Part shown: in pieces, positions 41,399 to 55,300 of the stretch
Layout: every line of letters begins with the position of its first letter
How positions within the stretch are numbered: the first letter of the stretch is position 1
Position numbers and translations under genes: made by a program
Assembly: GCF_964355755.1 (NCBI RefSeq)
Contig: NC_092680.1
Span: 6,301,001-6,365,000 of the forward strand
Reading direction: 5' to 3'
Length of the DNA: 64,000 nt
Source: Antedon mediterranea
Taxonomy: Eukaryota; Echinodermata; Crinoidea; Comatulida; Antedonidae
Notes under the pieces: model-generated
Databases searched by the model: none
Told to the model about the DNA's origin: nothing
What the model saw: only the letters and a program-made list of their open reading frames with translations

Positions 41399-43428
41399 TT
41401 TATTGTAAATAAACTTTGGGAACACAACATGAGAGAAAAATGTTTATACCATCGTGTGTGTGTGTGTTGTGTAATTATTTGTTTCTCTTCTCTTATTTTA
41501 CAGCGCCACCTATATTCTTACAAGTCAGTTTTTCAGCCAGACGGCATGAAGAAGCGTCTATAAAATAGAGAATTTTAAAATAATAATTTAGACAGAATAA
41601 AACCATTTTGTCTTGATAAACTGTGCCATACGTAGCCTTAATGTTATTGTTTGCATTACTGACATATATGAGTTAAATAATAAAAAGTTTTTTTTGCTTT
41701 TTTAGGTTAGCCCCGTTGACACCTATTTGAATGTACACCTATTTGATTCTCTATTATAGGCCTACCAATAGTTTTAAAGATTTCTACCATACACTAATGA
41801 ATATGAGACCTATGACAGTACCATATCATGGTTGAGTCTGATGCAATTCTTACTAATGCTTTCTAACAGGAATTGAGAGAGGTAGGCTAATCATGGAGGT
41901 ACCTCTATGGGTTAATATTGCTCATCCGCGAGAACTTCCGTAGGAGGAAGTTAGCATCGTTACCGAAATTGCTGGACCAAACCGATCTTAAAATGATGCC
42001 TGATTTAGGTCTTAGTACGACAGATATAGGGGATGGCCGATAGGCCTAAAGTGTCTTTATAAATAAGCAGGTTAGATGAGACGGTAGATACTACTTGAGT
42101 CAATTGGTTGCTAAGTTGGAACTGAATTTGCTTGAGATAATAGCTATGTACGAAACATAGGTAACACCAACACAATTTTGTAATAAAATAGATCAAGGGG
42201 AACCGCCACTCTACCTGAGTATCGCGCAGAGTTGAGGGCGTGACGGTCACATCAGAAATGTTGTTTTTATCAGCAAACCCGTTAGGGTCAAACAGTCTAC
42301 TTTATATTATTCCACTGTTCTGGGTTAATTCTATTCTGGGTTAGTATAATTGAGCTATTAGCCTCAGCCATAGTACTTGAATAACGCACCTGTCCACGAC
42401 ACCGTTTACTGCCAGTGAGCAGAGGCATTCCTCTGCATTAACGTCTGGACCCCTACTGCACAACGAAATTGTCCTATCAATTCACCTTCTGTGACAATCG
42501 ACGCGGAATACCTTACGAACATAGAAAATAAAATGCATTTGTAATTCGGTGCCTGATGTGAAATAGCTACGTGAAATGACAAGTGACGTACAGCATATTG
42601 ATTTACAAACACGTGAAACCATGCCTTATCAGTAATTATTATAGTAGATTTTGTGTTTATTACGATTTATTTTTGTCTCAAAATTCACTCGCGGGAGATA
42701 CAACCAGCAGCTTTTTAATGAATGAGGACATATGAGATAGTAATGGAATTATATATAGTAAAAACTGAAATAGTTTGAACTTTAATAGCATCATGAGACA
42801 AACAGATGATGTAGAATACGTTTTATTCGTTATTAATTTTTGTTATCGTTTATAACTTTGATAGTGATAATAGATTCCAATATATGATATTCAATCAAAA
42901 CAATCAAATGAGGTAAACAAGTAAGTAGGCCTATAGTTTCGGTGTGCAGTCATTTTGCTTTAGGCCCCAAGGCCCCATCTTGATAAGCGATTGATGTGAG
43001 TTGTAGGCCTACTGTAGACTGTTACCTTATAAGAGATGGATAAAGGAAAATACAAATTTAACCTATACATTATACACCAAGCAATGAAATGGTTTAGCTT
43101 ACTATGATTATAACATTGTTTAAGACCAGGTAGTTTGTATCAGCCCCCAGAAACAAAACAAGATTGGGTAGTTGTACATACCGTAATGTGAAAATATTTT
43201 TTTCTTTCTTCAGCCCTCAGGCCTAGCGTTCCATTGTATCCCATAGGTACGACCACTATAATACATAGTGTTATACTATGTTTCATACAATTATGTTAGT
43301 TTAATTGACTTTGAAAGCAACCAGATTCAAGCGAAAACATACGAACATTGTATTTTTTTTTGCAAAATAAACAAATGTAATATAATATTGATATAGCATC
43401 ATCCTCCACCTACTCCACATGTCCCCCT

Positions 43429-43486
43429 CATCATCTTCATCATCATCATCTTCATCATCATCATCATCTTCATCATCATCATCATT
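43429..43486. repeat. ATC/TCA trinucleotide microsatellite
   Basis: The stretch has interrupted CATCAT repeats with TTC every fourth or fifth unit. On the minus strand it reads as an Asp/Glu run, which is an artefact of the repeat and not a gene. Confidence 0.95.
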
Positions 43487-44359
43487 ATCTGGCACCGTGG
43501 TCATATAAAAAGATAAATTGTACAATCAACATATTATTATTCAAGAGAGAAGTAATAATTGCAAAATATCTTTCATGTTTTTCGTAGAAAATTAGCATTT
43601 GTTAAATATGTTAAAAACTTTAAAAGTAATCAAACATGTCTAGAAATTTGATAAGAATCTCTTAGTTATCATTATGTACACAGCGGAAAAAGAATTGAAT
43701 CAGATTTGGTGGATTGTAATGTTTTATTAAGGAAATGAATGGAAAATTGTTGGAATTTATTTTAATCTCAAGCGTGAATTTATCTACCCCAAGATATAAT
43801 TTAATGAAACTTAACGACCTTGGCCCACGCCCCATACCACTGCATCAACAGTAACACAATAATGTAATATTCACCTGCTATTATAGATAAAACATGATTT
43901 GAATATACCATCAGTAAGAGAAGTAATGTCAATAATAACTATTGTAATGCTACACCTTCGTTTTTGCTAACATTTGAGGTAGGCCTAGGTTATTGGTGCA
44001 ATAGATAGCCTATGGAGAATTTGTCCTATGGTTTCTGTAACTCATTACTCTTTTAGTTTCGAATAATGTTATTCTTCTATCTGTATGTAAGGTAGTTTTG
44101 GTAATTATTTAGGTTGCATCTAGCAACAATATAGGCTAAACTTACCAATTATGTAAGCCTAGAACTCAAAAGACTAACTCTGGTAGTTTTTGTTGACCTG
44201 TTGTAGTAGGCCCGTGGTGGCACAACACTCTAGATAATGTTAATTTATGAACAATTTATTATGTTTTAACACAACATAAATAACACAATCCAAATGTGAC
44301 TTGTCTAAGAAAATCTAATGTAAAACATAAGCGAATTCATGTAGCTATATCGTCACCAA

Positions 44360-44470
44360 GATTCAAGATTCAAACTTTATTTTTTGTTTAAATCGAGAAT
44401 ATTGTCATTACACAGGATAACTCACATGAGGCAATCGAGTCCAAACTCACTGTGGTTGACTCGGACCCTG
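44360..44470 (-). mobile_element. 3' tail of a retroelement (minus strand)
   Basis: On the minus strand this ends AATAAAGTTTGAATC TTGAATC, the typical AATAAAG plus short direct-repeat tail of LINE or SINE elements. The preceding 33 bp (44396-44428) recurs perfectly in inverse orientation at 45141-45173. The element body upstream is not recognisable. Confidence 0.5.
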
Positions 44471-46295
44471 TTTCTATCTAATTATACCACCGGTCATGCG
44501 GATTATTTTGTGTATGAAAATAGTCATTAAACTCACAACAAGATCCTCACATTGAATCAATTATAGATTATAAGAAGATCCATATGGAACATATGATTGT
44601 GACATACAATTTAATAAGGCTAGATCATAACTAAAGGTCTAGCTGTCGTCTGCCCGGGAAGTTGTCAGCTAATGTACTGGCTAGATTGAATATTGTCTCG
44701 TCATCAACATGGGTGTCCGAGTTATTGTATCCAAAGTCATTATATTTGATTGTCGAGCAACAACAAATTATGTCTATACGTGGTGTGTAATAGTTTACTT
44801 TTCTGGAAGAGTTTATACTTTTCACTGGGATTATTAGTATTGCTATAATACAAATTCTGTAGACACACAACTTCAAAGAGGATAGAGGGAGAAAGAGTGT
44901 GTTTACATTTCCTTCCATGCAAAAATTCATTTCATAAAACAGTATAAAAATATTTCGAAATGAAGCCTAAATAACTGGACCTTGCTTATGTTGTTATTTT
45001 GAAAGATTTATGACATTGTGAAAACAACAGGCCTTTTGGAACCCAAAGCAAACTTTAAAGAAACTTGCCTGAAGCGGTTTAAGTTTCGTTTAACATTTAG
45101 TTTCGGTCACAAACAAAAATAGGTTTTGAACAGGTTTACACATGTGAGTTATCCTGTGTAATGACAATATTCTGGTTATTAATTTCTTACAATTGAAAAC
45201 ATCATGTTTGGTTATTTTTCATCAGACCCTATTACAATTAGCGCATTAAACTAATAAATTGTCTAAATAGGCCCACAAGTCAAATTGAATGTAAAATAAT
45301 TTGAACTGAAAATTTAGTCGTTGAAAGGTTATCTTAATGTCATCATACCACCATCATTTAACTGTTCTTAGGGGCAATGCTAGAAGTTCTACCCTGTGTC
45401 CTAAAGCTGCAGGCTATAGGTGACATACAGTTACGAAGGATTTTTCGTGACTTATAGTAAGAATATCTCAGCCAAATACTACAGAAACACAGTCGTGTTA
45501 TAAATTAATAGGTTTTATCAAAATACGTTATCGTCTGAAAACAAATTATATTATGGGTTTGTTTTCTTAATTAGAATCTATCTTGCCATATTATTTTTCC
45601 CTAGTCGTCTGAATAGCCTACATTTATTTATTTTTATTTTGGAATCCATTGGAACACTGATTACCCAATGGCAAAGTAAAGGCGTTGAGTTAAATTGTCA
45701 GGAAAGATAGATACACTACATGATATTCTGATCTATGAAAACATGAGCAATTTGAAAAAAGAAACCATTTGAGCAATTTGGTATTAGTATGTTGTTTTTT
45801 TTCCTAAATTAAATACATGCGAGTTTTTTTTCCATTTACTGTGATGTAGTCTTAATGTCGTGTCCTTTAAATGCACACCAATTCAGATTATGATAGTGTA
45901 TTAAATTGTTCTATACATTGAAATTTGATGAATGTACACGAAATGTTCACAACGAAATTAACAGACATTCCTCCGATATTATGAAGAACATCAATGTACC
46001 TTACAGAAACGCCATAGGCCCGTGGCTTGTGAGGTATTTACAGAAGTGGGCTTATCTTTGGCGTCTTATTATGTACACTGCTGTAAACTCACCGTATACT
46101 ATTTTACCGGCCAATGGCAACATTGGCGTCCCGTGGTGCTTCAAAACCCGAAGAGCAGTAGATCAAGTTGACAGTAAGTCAACCAGAGCAGTCGCTAGGA
46201 CGAGCCGATTGTAGAAAGTCAGGGACTACCATCGTTGATTTTTGTGGATACTTCGAGTACAGATTCCACGGATCTGTAGCCACGTAACCAACAAC

Positions 46296-46306
46296 ATGTT
46301 GACGAG
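46296..46306 (+). other. Tentative first coding exon of the collagen
   Basis: ATG in a good context (A at -3) encodes MLT plus two bases, then a GTATTT donor. Joined in phase to the exon at 53150 it gives an N-terminus MLTRSSSNGLVAVSLL, a credible signal peptide: a basic residue then a hydrophobic core. The donor is not strong and the intron would be ~6.8 kb. A rival start lies near 47860 (MSAVSQ, donor GTGGGA). Confidence 0.4.
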
Positions 46307-49300
46307 GTATTTTATTCATTTATTTCTTATTACATTGTCTATTTATGTTTCTATTGCAGCATCAGAACACATAATATTGACTCTTCAACTTTTTAGCAAA
46401 AGTTACTAATTAGAATTAGTGTATTCCTTTTACTAATAACAAGTTTTTAGTATTTTAAAACTATACTGAATGTAGAACAATGTAAAGGTTACATATTTCC
46501 AGCATCCGCTATAATACTATCTATAGGTATTTAAGAGTTAACTCGGTATGTGGTAATGTTGATCTACGCTTGATGTTTCGGATTTTTTGATATCAACTAA
46601 CACGCTGCAGGAAACACATTCAAAACATGGTTGCATGTATCTCATGAAGCTACTAAAGTAACATGATCAATAATTAATCGAAACTAAGAATAGTACAAAT
46701 TGTGGAAAACGATAAACAGAATTCTCAGGAATGATCATAGTTTATAAAGGCTGAATTCTTCTGGCACGCTAAATAAGCAATGTATTAAAAAACAAAATAT
46801 TGGCTTAAAGAAATTGTTATGATAATATAGTACAGTAGTATTTTACAGACGTTCCCATTTATGGCAAATATTCAACTATTTCAAATATTTGAGAATGTCT
46901 GAATTCTACTCATTTTATGAAAAAAAAAAAAAAAACACATTATAATGGATTTTAAATTTATACTTTCACAATACGGAGCTTATTCTCAGTTCTGGCAGGG
47001 AGCGGTGAAAGTTTACTCTTCCATGGTTTTGGTACCTTATATCATGGATTGTGCTTGCATTGCATTGTATTGGATGAAGAGGTACACACGTTCCTCATAC
47101 AGTCAAGCAAGATTGTTGTAAACCGTTTTTTCACCACTCGATTCTCTTTACTATACCATTTACAAACTCTTTAAACTAGTAGTAAATATTTAGTTGCAGA
47201 GAGAGAAACCCTTCTTCGAAACATCGCTGATTAACGAGGAAGCCTTATTTAAAACAGGACACTTTCCGGTAAACGAATGTAGAGGGTAATGTGTAAAATA
47301 TATGTACAATTATTATTTTCTTTATTTTCAATGGTGTCAATGTCAACGTAAAAATCATGGAACGGTAAATGACAAGAAATTATTTTCTGAAATTATACAT
47401 TTTTATAACAAGGCAATGTGAATAGCACAGGTAAATAAAATAAATTAGACACGTAAAAAAGTAGAATAATAATGGAAACAAAATACATTTGTATGCAAAT
47501 ACAGTAAACGGCTTTCATCTATGTGCTCATTTACATACAGCGGCATCTACTTAGTATGTAGAGTGCCATGGTAATGATATGTATAGAAACAGTGTACTGT
47601 TCCGCCGCCATTTCCTTATCATGGTTAAAATAAATTCATTGTATTTTCTGTATCTGATTAAAGGTGTATTATCTTTAAAATAAATCCTGAAAAGCCAATT
47701 TAAAAAAATGTTCATGTACTACCACAATAAAGTTAACTAGGTATGCATGTTTATTTTATTTATCAATCAATAAAGTACGGTACAGTTGAGAAAGGAGAAC
47801 ATTCATCAGTGTGTAGAAGATGTCCGCCGTCTCCCAGTGGGAGATCCGTTTCTGACATTTATGGAATGCAAGGTGTGGCATTATAATAAATACAATTCTG
47901 AATCTATTTTAATTCATATTTGAAATTATTAGTGTAGTTTCGTATCACGAGGTTCGTGGGAAAAGCACGTTCTGGTATTCATTGAGGGCACACACGTGTG
48001 TTTATCTCAACAAGACCGCATTATTCATAATTAGCTCGGTAAATTGTGTCAGGTAAAGGTGGTATAAAGAACAGTGCGACTTATGTCTTCATGAACATTC
48101 TTTCATTCCCTCTTCAGAATTTATGACATTTATCATTAGTTAGACATTACATTGGTTAATGTAAATTTTAATACGGTCACTTGAGAATGTTTAAGATAGT
48201 GTGATCTCCTACTAACCACTGTGTGACAATGTACCTCACGTCTCAACATTTGGTACTTCTTGATTAAACGTGGATCTGAAAATTCATGCACATATTATTA
48301 GTTCAAGTAATATTTGTTGGCATTAAAATCTTTCTGTACGCAATATTTTTTTTAATTTATTTGTCCTAATGATGTTTAGCGGCGTAAAAAAGAAAACATG
48401 TAGGGTAGGTCTTGTGTCAAACAAAACGCAGAGCTTATTTACCAGATTCACAATCTGAAAGAGTAAAGTGACCTGAAATGTATTCCATCTCCAAAAACAT
48501 TCAAGTCACGATACTCAATTACAAAGTTTTCAACAGACCTAAATACCTAATATATTAATCTTTTATGTAGGCCTACCGTATTATGCGTTTATTAAACATT
48601 TTCACAGGCTTTACTTTCAGTTAATTAGGCGAGATAACAAAATTATCTATCATTGATTTAATAAGACTTTGCTCATAGAGCATGTGTCACTGCAATGTAA
48701 CTATCATAATAATTATGCTTATTTTATTAGATTGTTTAAACGGGGGTATTTTAACCAGATTTTTTCAGCAACAAAAAAGTTTCAAGAACGTATAGTATGG
48801 CTGACAAAGATCATACTAATTTAATAACATAAATGTATATTCAGCCGATTGACTTTTAACGTATCAACATTCATGTTTGAATTAATTATTTTGCAATAAC
48901 AATTGGAATTGCATGTAATTGGATGGTTTAGCCTAAAAGCTTACTATTATTATAATAAAGTTTTTGTTTGAAATTTATACTGATGATACAGGCTTCACAT
49001 TCGCCGCAAGGATGACCTTGACAGTAATGAATGAACCCAGTTGCTACAGGGGTTATTTTGTTTTTGGCAGCATTGTGCAACTGAAAATACTTTGGACCAA
49101 TTATAAGCCACAACTTTCTAAAAGGTCAAAATGTCTTTGATCAAAAGATTTATTTTTACCTCGATACAATTGTTCTAAATAACATATTTAAAATTATCGT
49201 GTATTTATATTTAGATGTCGATAGCAGGGTCTGCCATTTATGCTGCTATTTAACAATACAGTAGAATTTCGCGGAACAGATAGAAAGACCTTGATTAAAG

Positions 49301-52300
49301 ATAGATAAAAGATAAAACTATTTATTTATTTGATTTGGTCAAAATTATTTTACAAGACAAAAGAAAAATACAAAAAGATAAACTGATATAAAACTGCAGA
49401 AATACAGCAATTTTGGTAATGCCGTACTATTTACTTTAACTGTAGGCCTATATTTCTATATTAGTGTCCTTAATAATTCGAATTCCATTGAGGGTCAATA
49501 TAATACCCAACCACGTTAATGATATTTCTAGTTTATAATCGTTTTCGTGAGTTTATTTGATTTTCATGAATAAAAAAAAATTATAAATAAATCTGATACC
49601 AATATTTAACGTAATTCTGTTTATTTTTTCTGGTCACTGACCACGAATAGATGTATTGAGCCACTTGTTTACATCTCAATTTCCACGTTCTATATTGATG
49701 GAATCTACACCTTATCTAAAACTACCAAGTGTAACAAAAAACACTCTAATTGTAGTTTGAATATACGATATACGAATATTTTTAAGCTAAACATTTTTTT
49801 TTATTTGCATAATTTATACTATCAATTTTTTTATATAATATATGCGTCCATTTAAGTTTAATGGCCCGGTTTATATATAGATAGAGTATTTTAGTTCGTA
49901 TGTGCATGATCGAATACTAAACCATATTTTTGTAAAATTGATTTATCATTTGTGTAGTTATTTTATTTGATAAAATTTAGGAATTCAATTGGTATGCACT
50001 TTGAAGGTATTCCGATATCCAATGACCCAGTAGGCTTTCCATACGTACCAATTATGTTCAATTGAATTTCATTAAAAATGATTAGAACTAAATTAAAATG
50101 ATTGTAAAAAACAACGATGACCTGTAAGAAAGTGATTTGGAATAGTTACCTATGTATTTACATTAGTATCAAAATAATTGCGTTATGTTTCGTCTGAAAA
50201 TAGAATATTCAGTAATTTTAACAATCTTGTAAGCGATCTGCTTACTTGCTTCCCGTCGCTTGGACTGGTGTGCGTGGTCAGTGTTGACCATTAACTGCCT
50301 GCTAATATTAATACTACTAGGTCTACTATAGCTAATGATCCGCTAATGATAACCTAAGAAGTCGCTAGGTCACTCTCAACAACCATCCTATTTCGATAGC
50401 AAATAAGACTCACTTTACACATACTGAACTATGGAACTAATCACTATGTTTCTAAACAGTTTATTATGTTGATTTGCATAAGTTTATAATTAAAACATAT
50501 TTTCATAATTGCTAGTTGAAATTGTAAATGTTTTCTTTACTAATCAAATGTAGGCTTGATGTACTAATTTAACATTTCGTCTAATAAATAATATATTTGT
50601 CAGAAAGGTTGTTACTTGCTAACAGTTAGGTTGCTTATTTTTTTTCTTATCTGTGAATAAAATGTTTAACCCCTGATAATTGCACGATTAATTTCCTATA
50701 TACTATTTCTTTAGGTTATGGAAAGAATTAATACAAAGCTATAGATTATTGTTTTTTCAGTTCAATTACAAATACATATTTTTCTTGTCTGAAATGAAAC
50801 TCCTGCAAGAGTTTACACATGCGCAGCAAAGTCTGTCAAATTAAATATTAGATAAGCAATTAATAAAACAAATCTACCATTATTATCAAAACGAAATATA
50901 AGTTATTTTTTTTAAATCAATGTATTATAAAGAATGATAAAAATAGTAACATTAAAAAAACAAACACGATAGATTCTTCTGGAACGAGAAGATGACGTCC
51001 ATAAATTTCAGATCTGAAACATCTTGTTTAACAAATAATGTGAACTAAAATAATTTGTGAATTAAAAGTATAATAACAACTACATAGAACAAGTGAGACG
51101 TTTCTGTACATTACAATCTGCTAGTGTTGTTTAATATGCCGTACCTTTGGCTACTGGCAAAACATTAAGTTTGACAATTGTGTTTGTAGTTGCAGGGCAC
51201 ATAATTTGGTCCAACGCGTCCCCTAGCGGAAGTTTCCCCCCCTGAAGATGATTTAGAGAATAAAAAAGTGTAATCGGATTTACTATCCTATTGCAGTATA
51301 ATACCATTCTCACGAACAGATTGCCTAAAGGCTGTTTTTACATACGTTAAGAGTAGTAGTATTCTACTCATTACACCTGATGTACGACATATCCCCATGT
51401 TGCCGTACGAAGCACTCGATTTTCGACTCTTCTTATATCGAGAAAGAACATCAAAACGAGTCACTTTCAATTTTTAATTTGTCCTTATTCCCAATGAAAG
51501 TAATGCTTATTAGTTAATTTCTTCTGGGATAAGTATTCCAAATTCAGTTTCATGTTCCATAGCAGCTGGGCCCTCTATCTGGTGTACAACGAACATAAGT
51601 AGTGAAGACCCTCTACTTCGTAAGAATAGACAACAGCGATAAATTAGTAAACTATAGCAACCTATATTAAGTAGGCAGCTGTTAATAATATTATATGTAT
51701 GCATGTTATTTCATCATTATTTTCTTAGACTGTGAACTTAAGGTTTTAAGTACATCCTTCAGCCCCCACAAACGAATGAAAAAACATTAGATAGCTTTTA
51801 ACTTCTGTTGAGAAAATTGAATTTATACTAAAATCATGCGTATAATTCATGACAATGTTTGCTTTATAGCATCTCGTAGCCACATATATTAAATAAGCAC
51901 TTTATAAGATTAGGTAAGATAAATCTCATGGATTTTTTTTTCTTGATGCTTAATTACACCCACTAAACAGTAATAAAAATCAATACAATATACAAAGACT
52001 AATATCAGAAAAAGTACATTACATTTAAAAATTTGAGTTAGTGTTTACCGACCGACCAACCGACCGACCAACCAACCATCCGACCAACAGACTGACACAG
52101 TGAGCTGTAGAGTCGCGTTTGCACGCGACTGAAATGTTAGGAAACTGTTAACATGATCTTTATTGTTTGGTATGTCCAGCTATGTCTGAATAACAAAACG
52201 CACATACGATGACATTCATCAGAATAGTTAGGTATACTTAATGTGAATTTAAATTGGTAGCCACTGATATATTTATTGTGTCACCAGGCATTTTTACAAA

Positions 52301-55300
52301 TGAATCGTTCAGGTATTGCGTGCCAACTTCCCACCATGGTTTCACACGACTTAATTCTGAACTTTAAGTTCCAATATTATAGTCTTGTTGCTCTTGCAAT
52401 GAACCTGGCGGAATGATAGACCTTTGAATTACCAGCGTGATTACCCATCGCTTTTAAATGTGTTTTGCTCCCGCTGAGAAGTGTCAGAGTTGCTGCCCTG
52501 TCGTATATGAATTTGTATGTAACTTCAGTCGTTTAACAGTTGTTATTTTGGAAATTTCAGTACCGTAAACATACACGCCAATACAATTAAGAATGATGGA
52601 ACAACAAAACATACCAGTAGTAAATACATTACCATAAGTCTAAAGATTCAACGCTAAATATAGTATGACGACTGTTAGATCTCTTAATGTATGCTACAAT
52701 AATGCTCTGCGCCGTATACTGAATGTCTCTAGAAGCAGTAGTACCAGTATGATGTTTATTGAACATGGTGTCCCTTCCTTTAATGAGTATATGCGAACAT
52801 CTATCTATGGTTTCATGCAACGTATGTTGAATAGTTGTAATATTCTTTTTTTCTTGTATTTGCAAACATATGCTCCATAACTAAAAAATGTATTTTAGAT
52901 TTCTTTTTCTGTTTGTACGTTTGTTGAAATGGATGAAATTTCCGAAATAAAAGAAATTAAATAGTAGGGGCCTAACTAAATAAATTACAAAACAAAGTAT
53001 AAAACATACTCCAAAATAAGAGGAACTAATAATTCAACTTTCCAATCTTTATACCAATGATGATTCGACAGAGATCTCCATTTTCGTTTTCTTTGGATAC
53101 GATATCACACTCTTCTGTTTATTATTTAGTGTTTGTTTTTATTTTTCAGGTCATCTTCAAATGGATTGGTTGCTGTATCGCTTCTGTTAATCATCATTAG
53201 CATAGTCAATTGTCGTATGTGTTTTATTTATAAATTTAGGATGAGAAAATATTATCATAACATGCTCTTATCAATTTACATTTATAATTAAATCACAAGA
53301 TAATCGTATATCTGGATAATCTGGCATGACAAATATTGGATCTTATGACATGAACTTAATAATCATATCAGGGACCTATATTAACCCTATGACGTGTAAA
53401 ACGTTGTTATCATTATTATATCGATATTCATTTTTAATTCACTCGTATATCTCTCTAGTTATAGTGAATTTGTTAGATATACATATTAATGTAACTTATA
53501 AAAACTTAAAAATGAAACTCAAAATGTATTTTAAAGATATTAAAAGGGTTCAATAATAAAACAAATATACTTTATGCCCTACGTACGTAATAATAAGACA
53601 TGATTATACTATTTTCTTTAAAAAAAACATCTTCACAGAACGTTGTGACATTTCAAGACTAGACGATGATTTAACAAGTAAGTAATCACAAGTGGAGTAA
53701 AGCTCTGTCTACACTATCAAACTGTATGTGACAATAAAATGTGATGCTCCCATATATGGACATGATGTCATATCACTACCATATTTGGGTATATCACTAC
53801 CATATTTTGGCATATCACAGTTTTTTTGTCAAACTTAAGTTTGATAGTGTAGGGAAGTAAAGGAGGAATAGTTTAGAATATCTCTTGAGTAATTTTTTAA
53901 TACACATTGTAATGTTTTTGCTAAAAGGTAACAAGTGATCCAGTCTTTATTTATATTTCAACATTTATTCTTCATTGGTTGTAGCCAAACATTACATTTA
54001 TGAGTTTGATAAGCTATTTTATTCAGAGATTTCTCACTTACAAATTGCAATTCTGATTACGAGCAAGTTTTCTTGATAACTTTATATTTCTATTTTATTC
54101 TAAGCAAATGAACTTATGTTTAACAATCAGTTTTATTCCAGAGGTGTATTATAAAATGTACCTTTTTATAATGATATGTATCATTTATTTCTTCGATAAT
54201 TTATAGCATTTGATATTATTCGTGCGTTTGGAATGGATGGTGGAATAAAAGGAGTTAAGAAGTTAGACAGAGGTTCAAATGAATTCCAATCTTCTTACAA
54301 GATAGAGCCGAAAGCAAACTTGACCACGATGGCTAGGTAAATATTCCCACAACTATGTTTCAACCAACATTTCATTTAGTAAGTAAGTAAAATTTGGAAA
54401 AGCCCAATGATTATGTTTAAGCATTAATATAAATGTAATTTCTTTTTATTATCATAAAAAAAATATAGGCCACATCAATAATTAGACCTATCGTATCTTA
54501 TAATACGAATCTTTCAATGTATATGAATTATATTGATGCCATTGAAAACGACAAATTGAAACGAAAAAATATCTTAGAAAAAGTATGATTTTGTTTGAGC
54601 ACATTGTTGTTTATTGTTGTTTACAGCAAAAACGTTAAAACCTTTAACAGAGGCTGCTCTGGACATTAGCCTGTTATTAAATATCTATTTACGGCACACG
54701 TATTATGTTGGAATGCACAATAATATTTTCTTCTTTTTCTATTGCCTCATTAATATGAAAACAGAAAACCCATTTGTAAGTATAATAACATATAAAGTTA
54801 CCTAAATTGTACATAACATGGTGTAAGGTTTTACTTATAAGTTAGACCGGGCACGATCATTCTTTGCTGATTTAGCCAATACTTGACTGTATGTGTTGGC
54901 AAAGGTCCTAACCACATACTTCACAGCACGACACGTGATGGTCTCTGTTTTTAATAAATTATATTATTATTGACCGCCCAGGCCTGTATGAGTTTTAGTA
55001 ATATATTACCAGATATAGACTAATATTAATACATACAACAAAAGGTTCTTTAATAACTGGCCACTAATTGTCTAAATGGACCTGGTTATATTCTTGCTTC
55101 TTCGTCTCATTAAATGTATTGTCTATAAATTATTTTACAATTTATGTTTCCTTTTCTGTGCTTATAAGTTCAAAATGTTAAATAAATCATTAAATTATTA
55201 TTAATACGGTAAGAATACTGTAATCTTAAAAATGCTGATAATTTTGTTTTCCATAAGGACTCGTTGATTGTTTTGTTCCTGCGTCTCATTCATATATTTT

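Larger units (their letters stand above)
41399..46295. other. Intergenic between MRPL13 and the collagen gene
   Basis: No gene family is recognised in ~4.9 kb. The two outer genes are divergent, so promoters for both probably lie at its ends. A 102-codon open frame at 45906-46214 just upstream of the collagen start shows no known motif and may be 5' UTR or chance. Confidence 0.4.
46307..53149. other. Probable first intron of the collagen gene; no sense-strand gene
   Basis: The stretch is mostly AT-rich. It contains a dispersed CCGA/GTCGCG repeat (52035), a reverse-transcriptase relic (52665) and a possible minus-strand exon (48981-49080). Minus-strand open frames between 51131 and 51704 have no recognisable family. 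First-intron enhancers are common in collagen genes but none can be identified here. Confidence 0.4.

Noticed and set aside
43301-43525. Acidic Asp/Glu-run protein on the minus strand
   Set aside because: The run is the translation of an ATC microsatellite.
44631-44930. 99-codon minus-strand frame with a hydrophobic stretch
   Set aside because: It has a possible membrane segment but no family match or splice context, and lies between inverted repeats of retroelement type.
45906-46214. 102-codon frame upstream of the collagen start
   Set aside because: No recognisable domain. It is as easily 5' flank or UTR of the collagen.
51131-51704. Three adjacent minus-strand frames
   Set aside because: Each is about 60 codons, in different frames with no motif. 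I could not join them by splice sites into one product.
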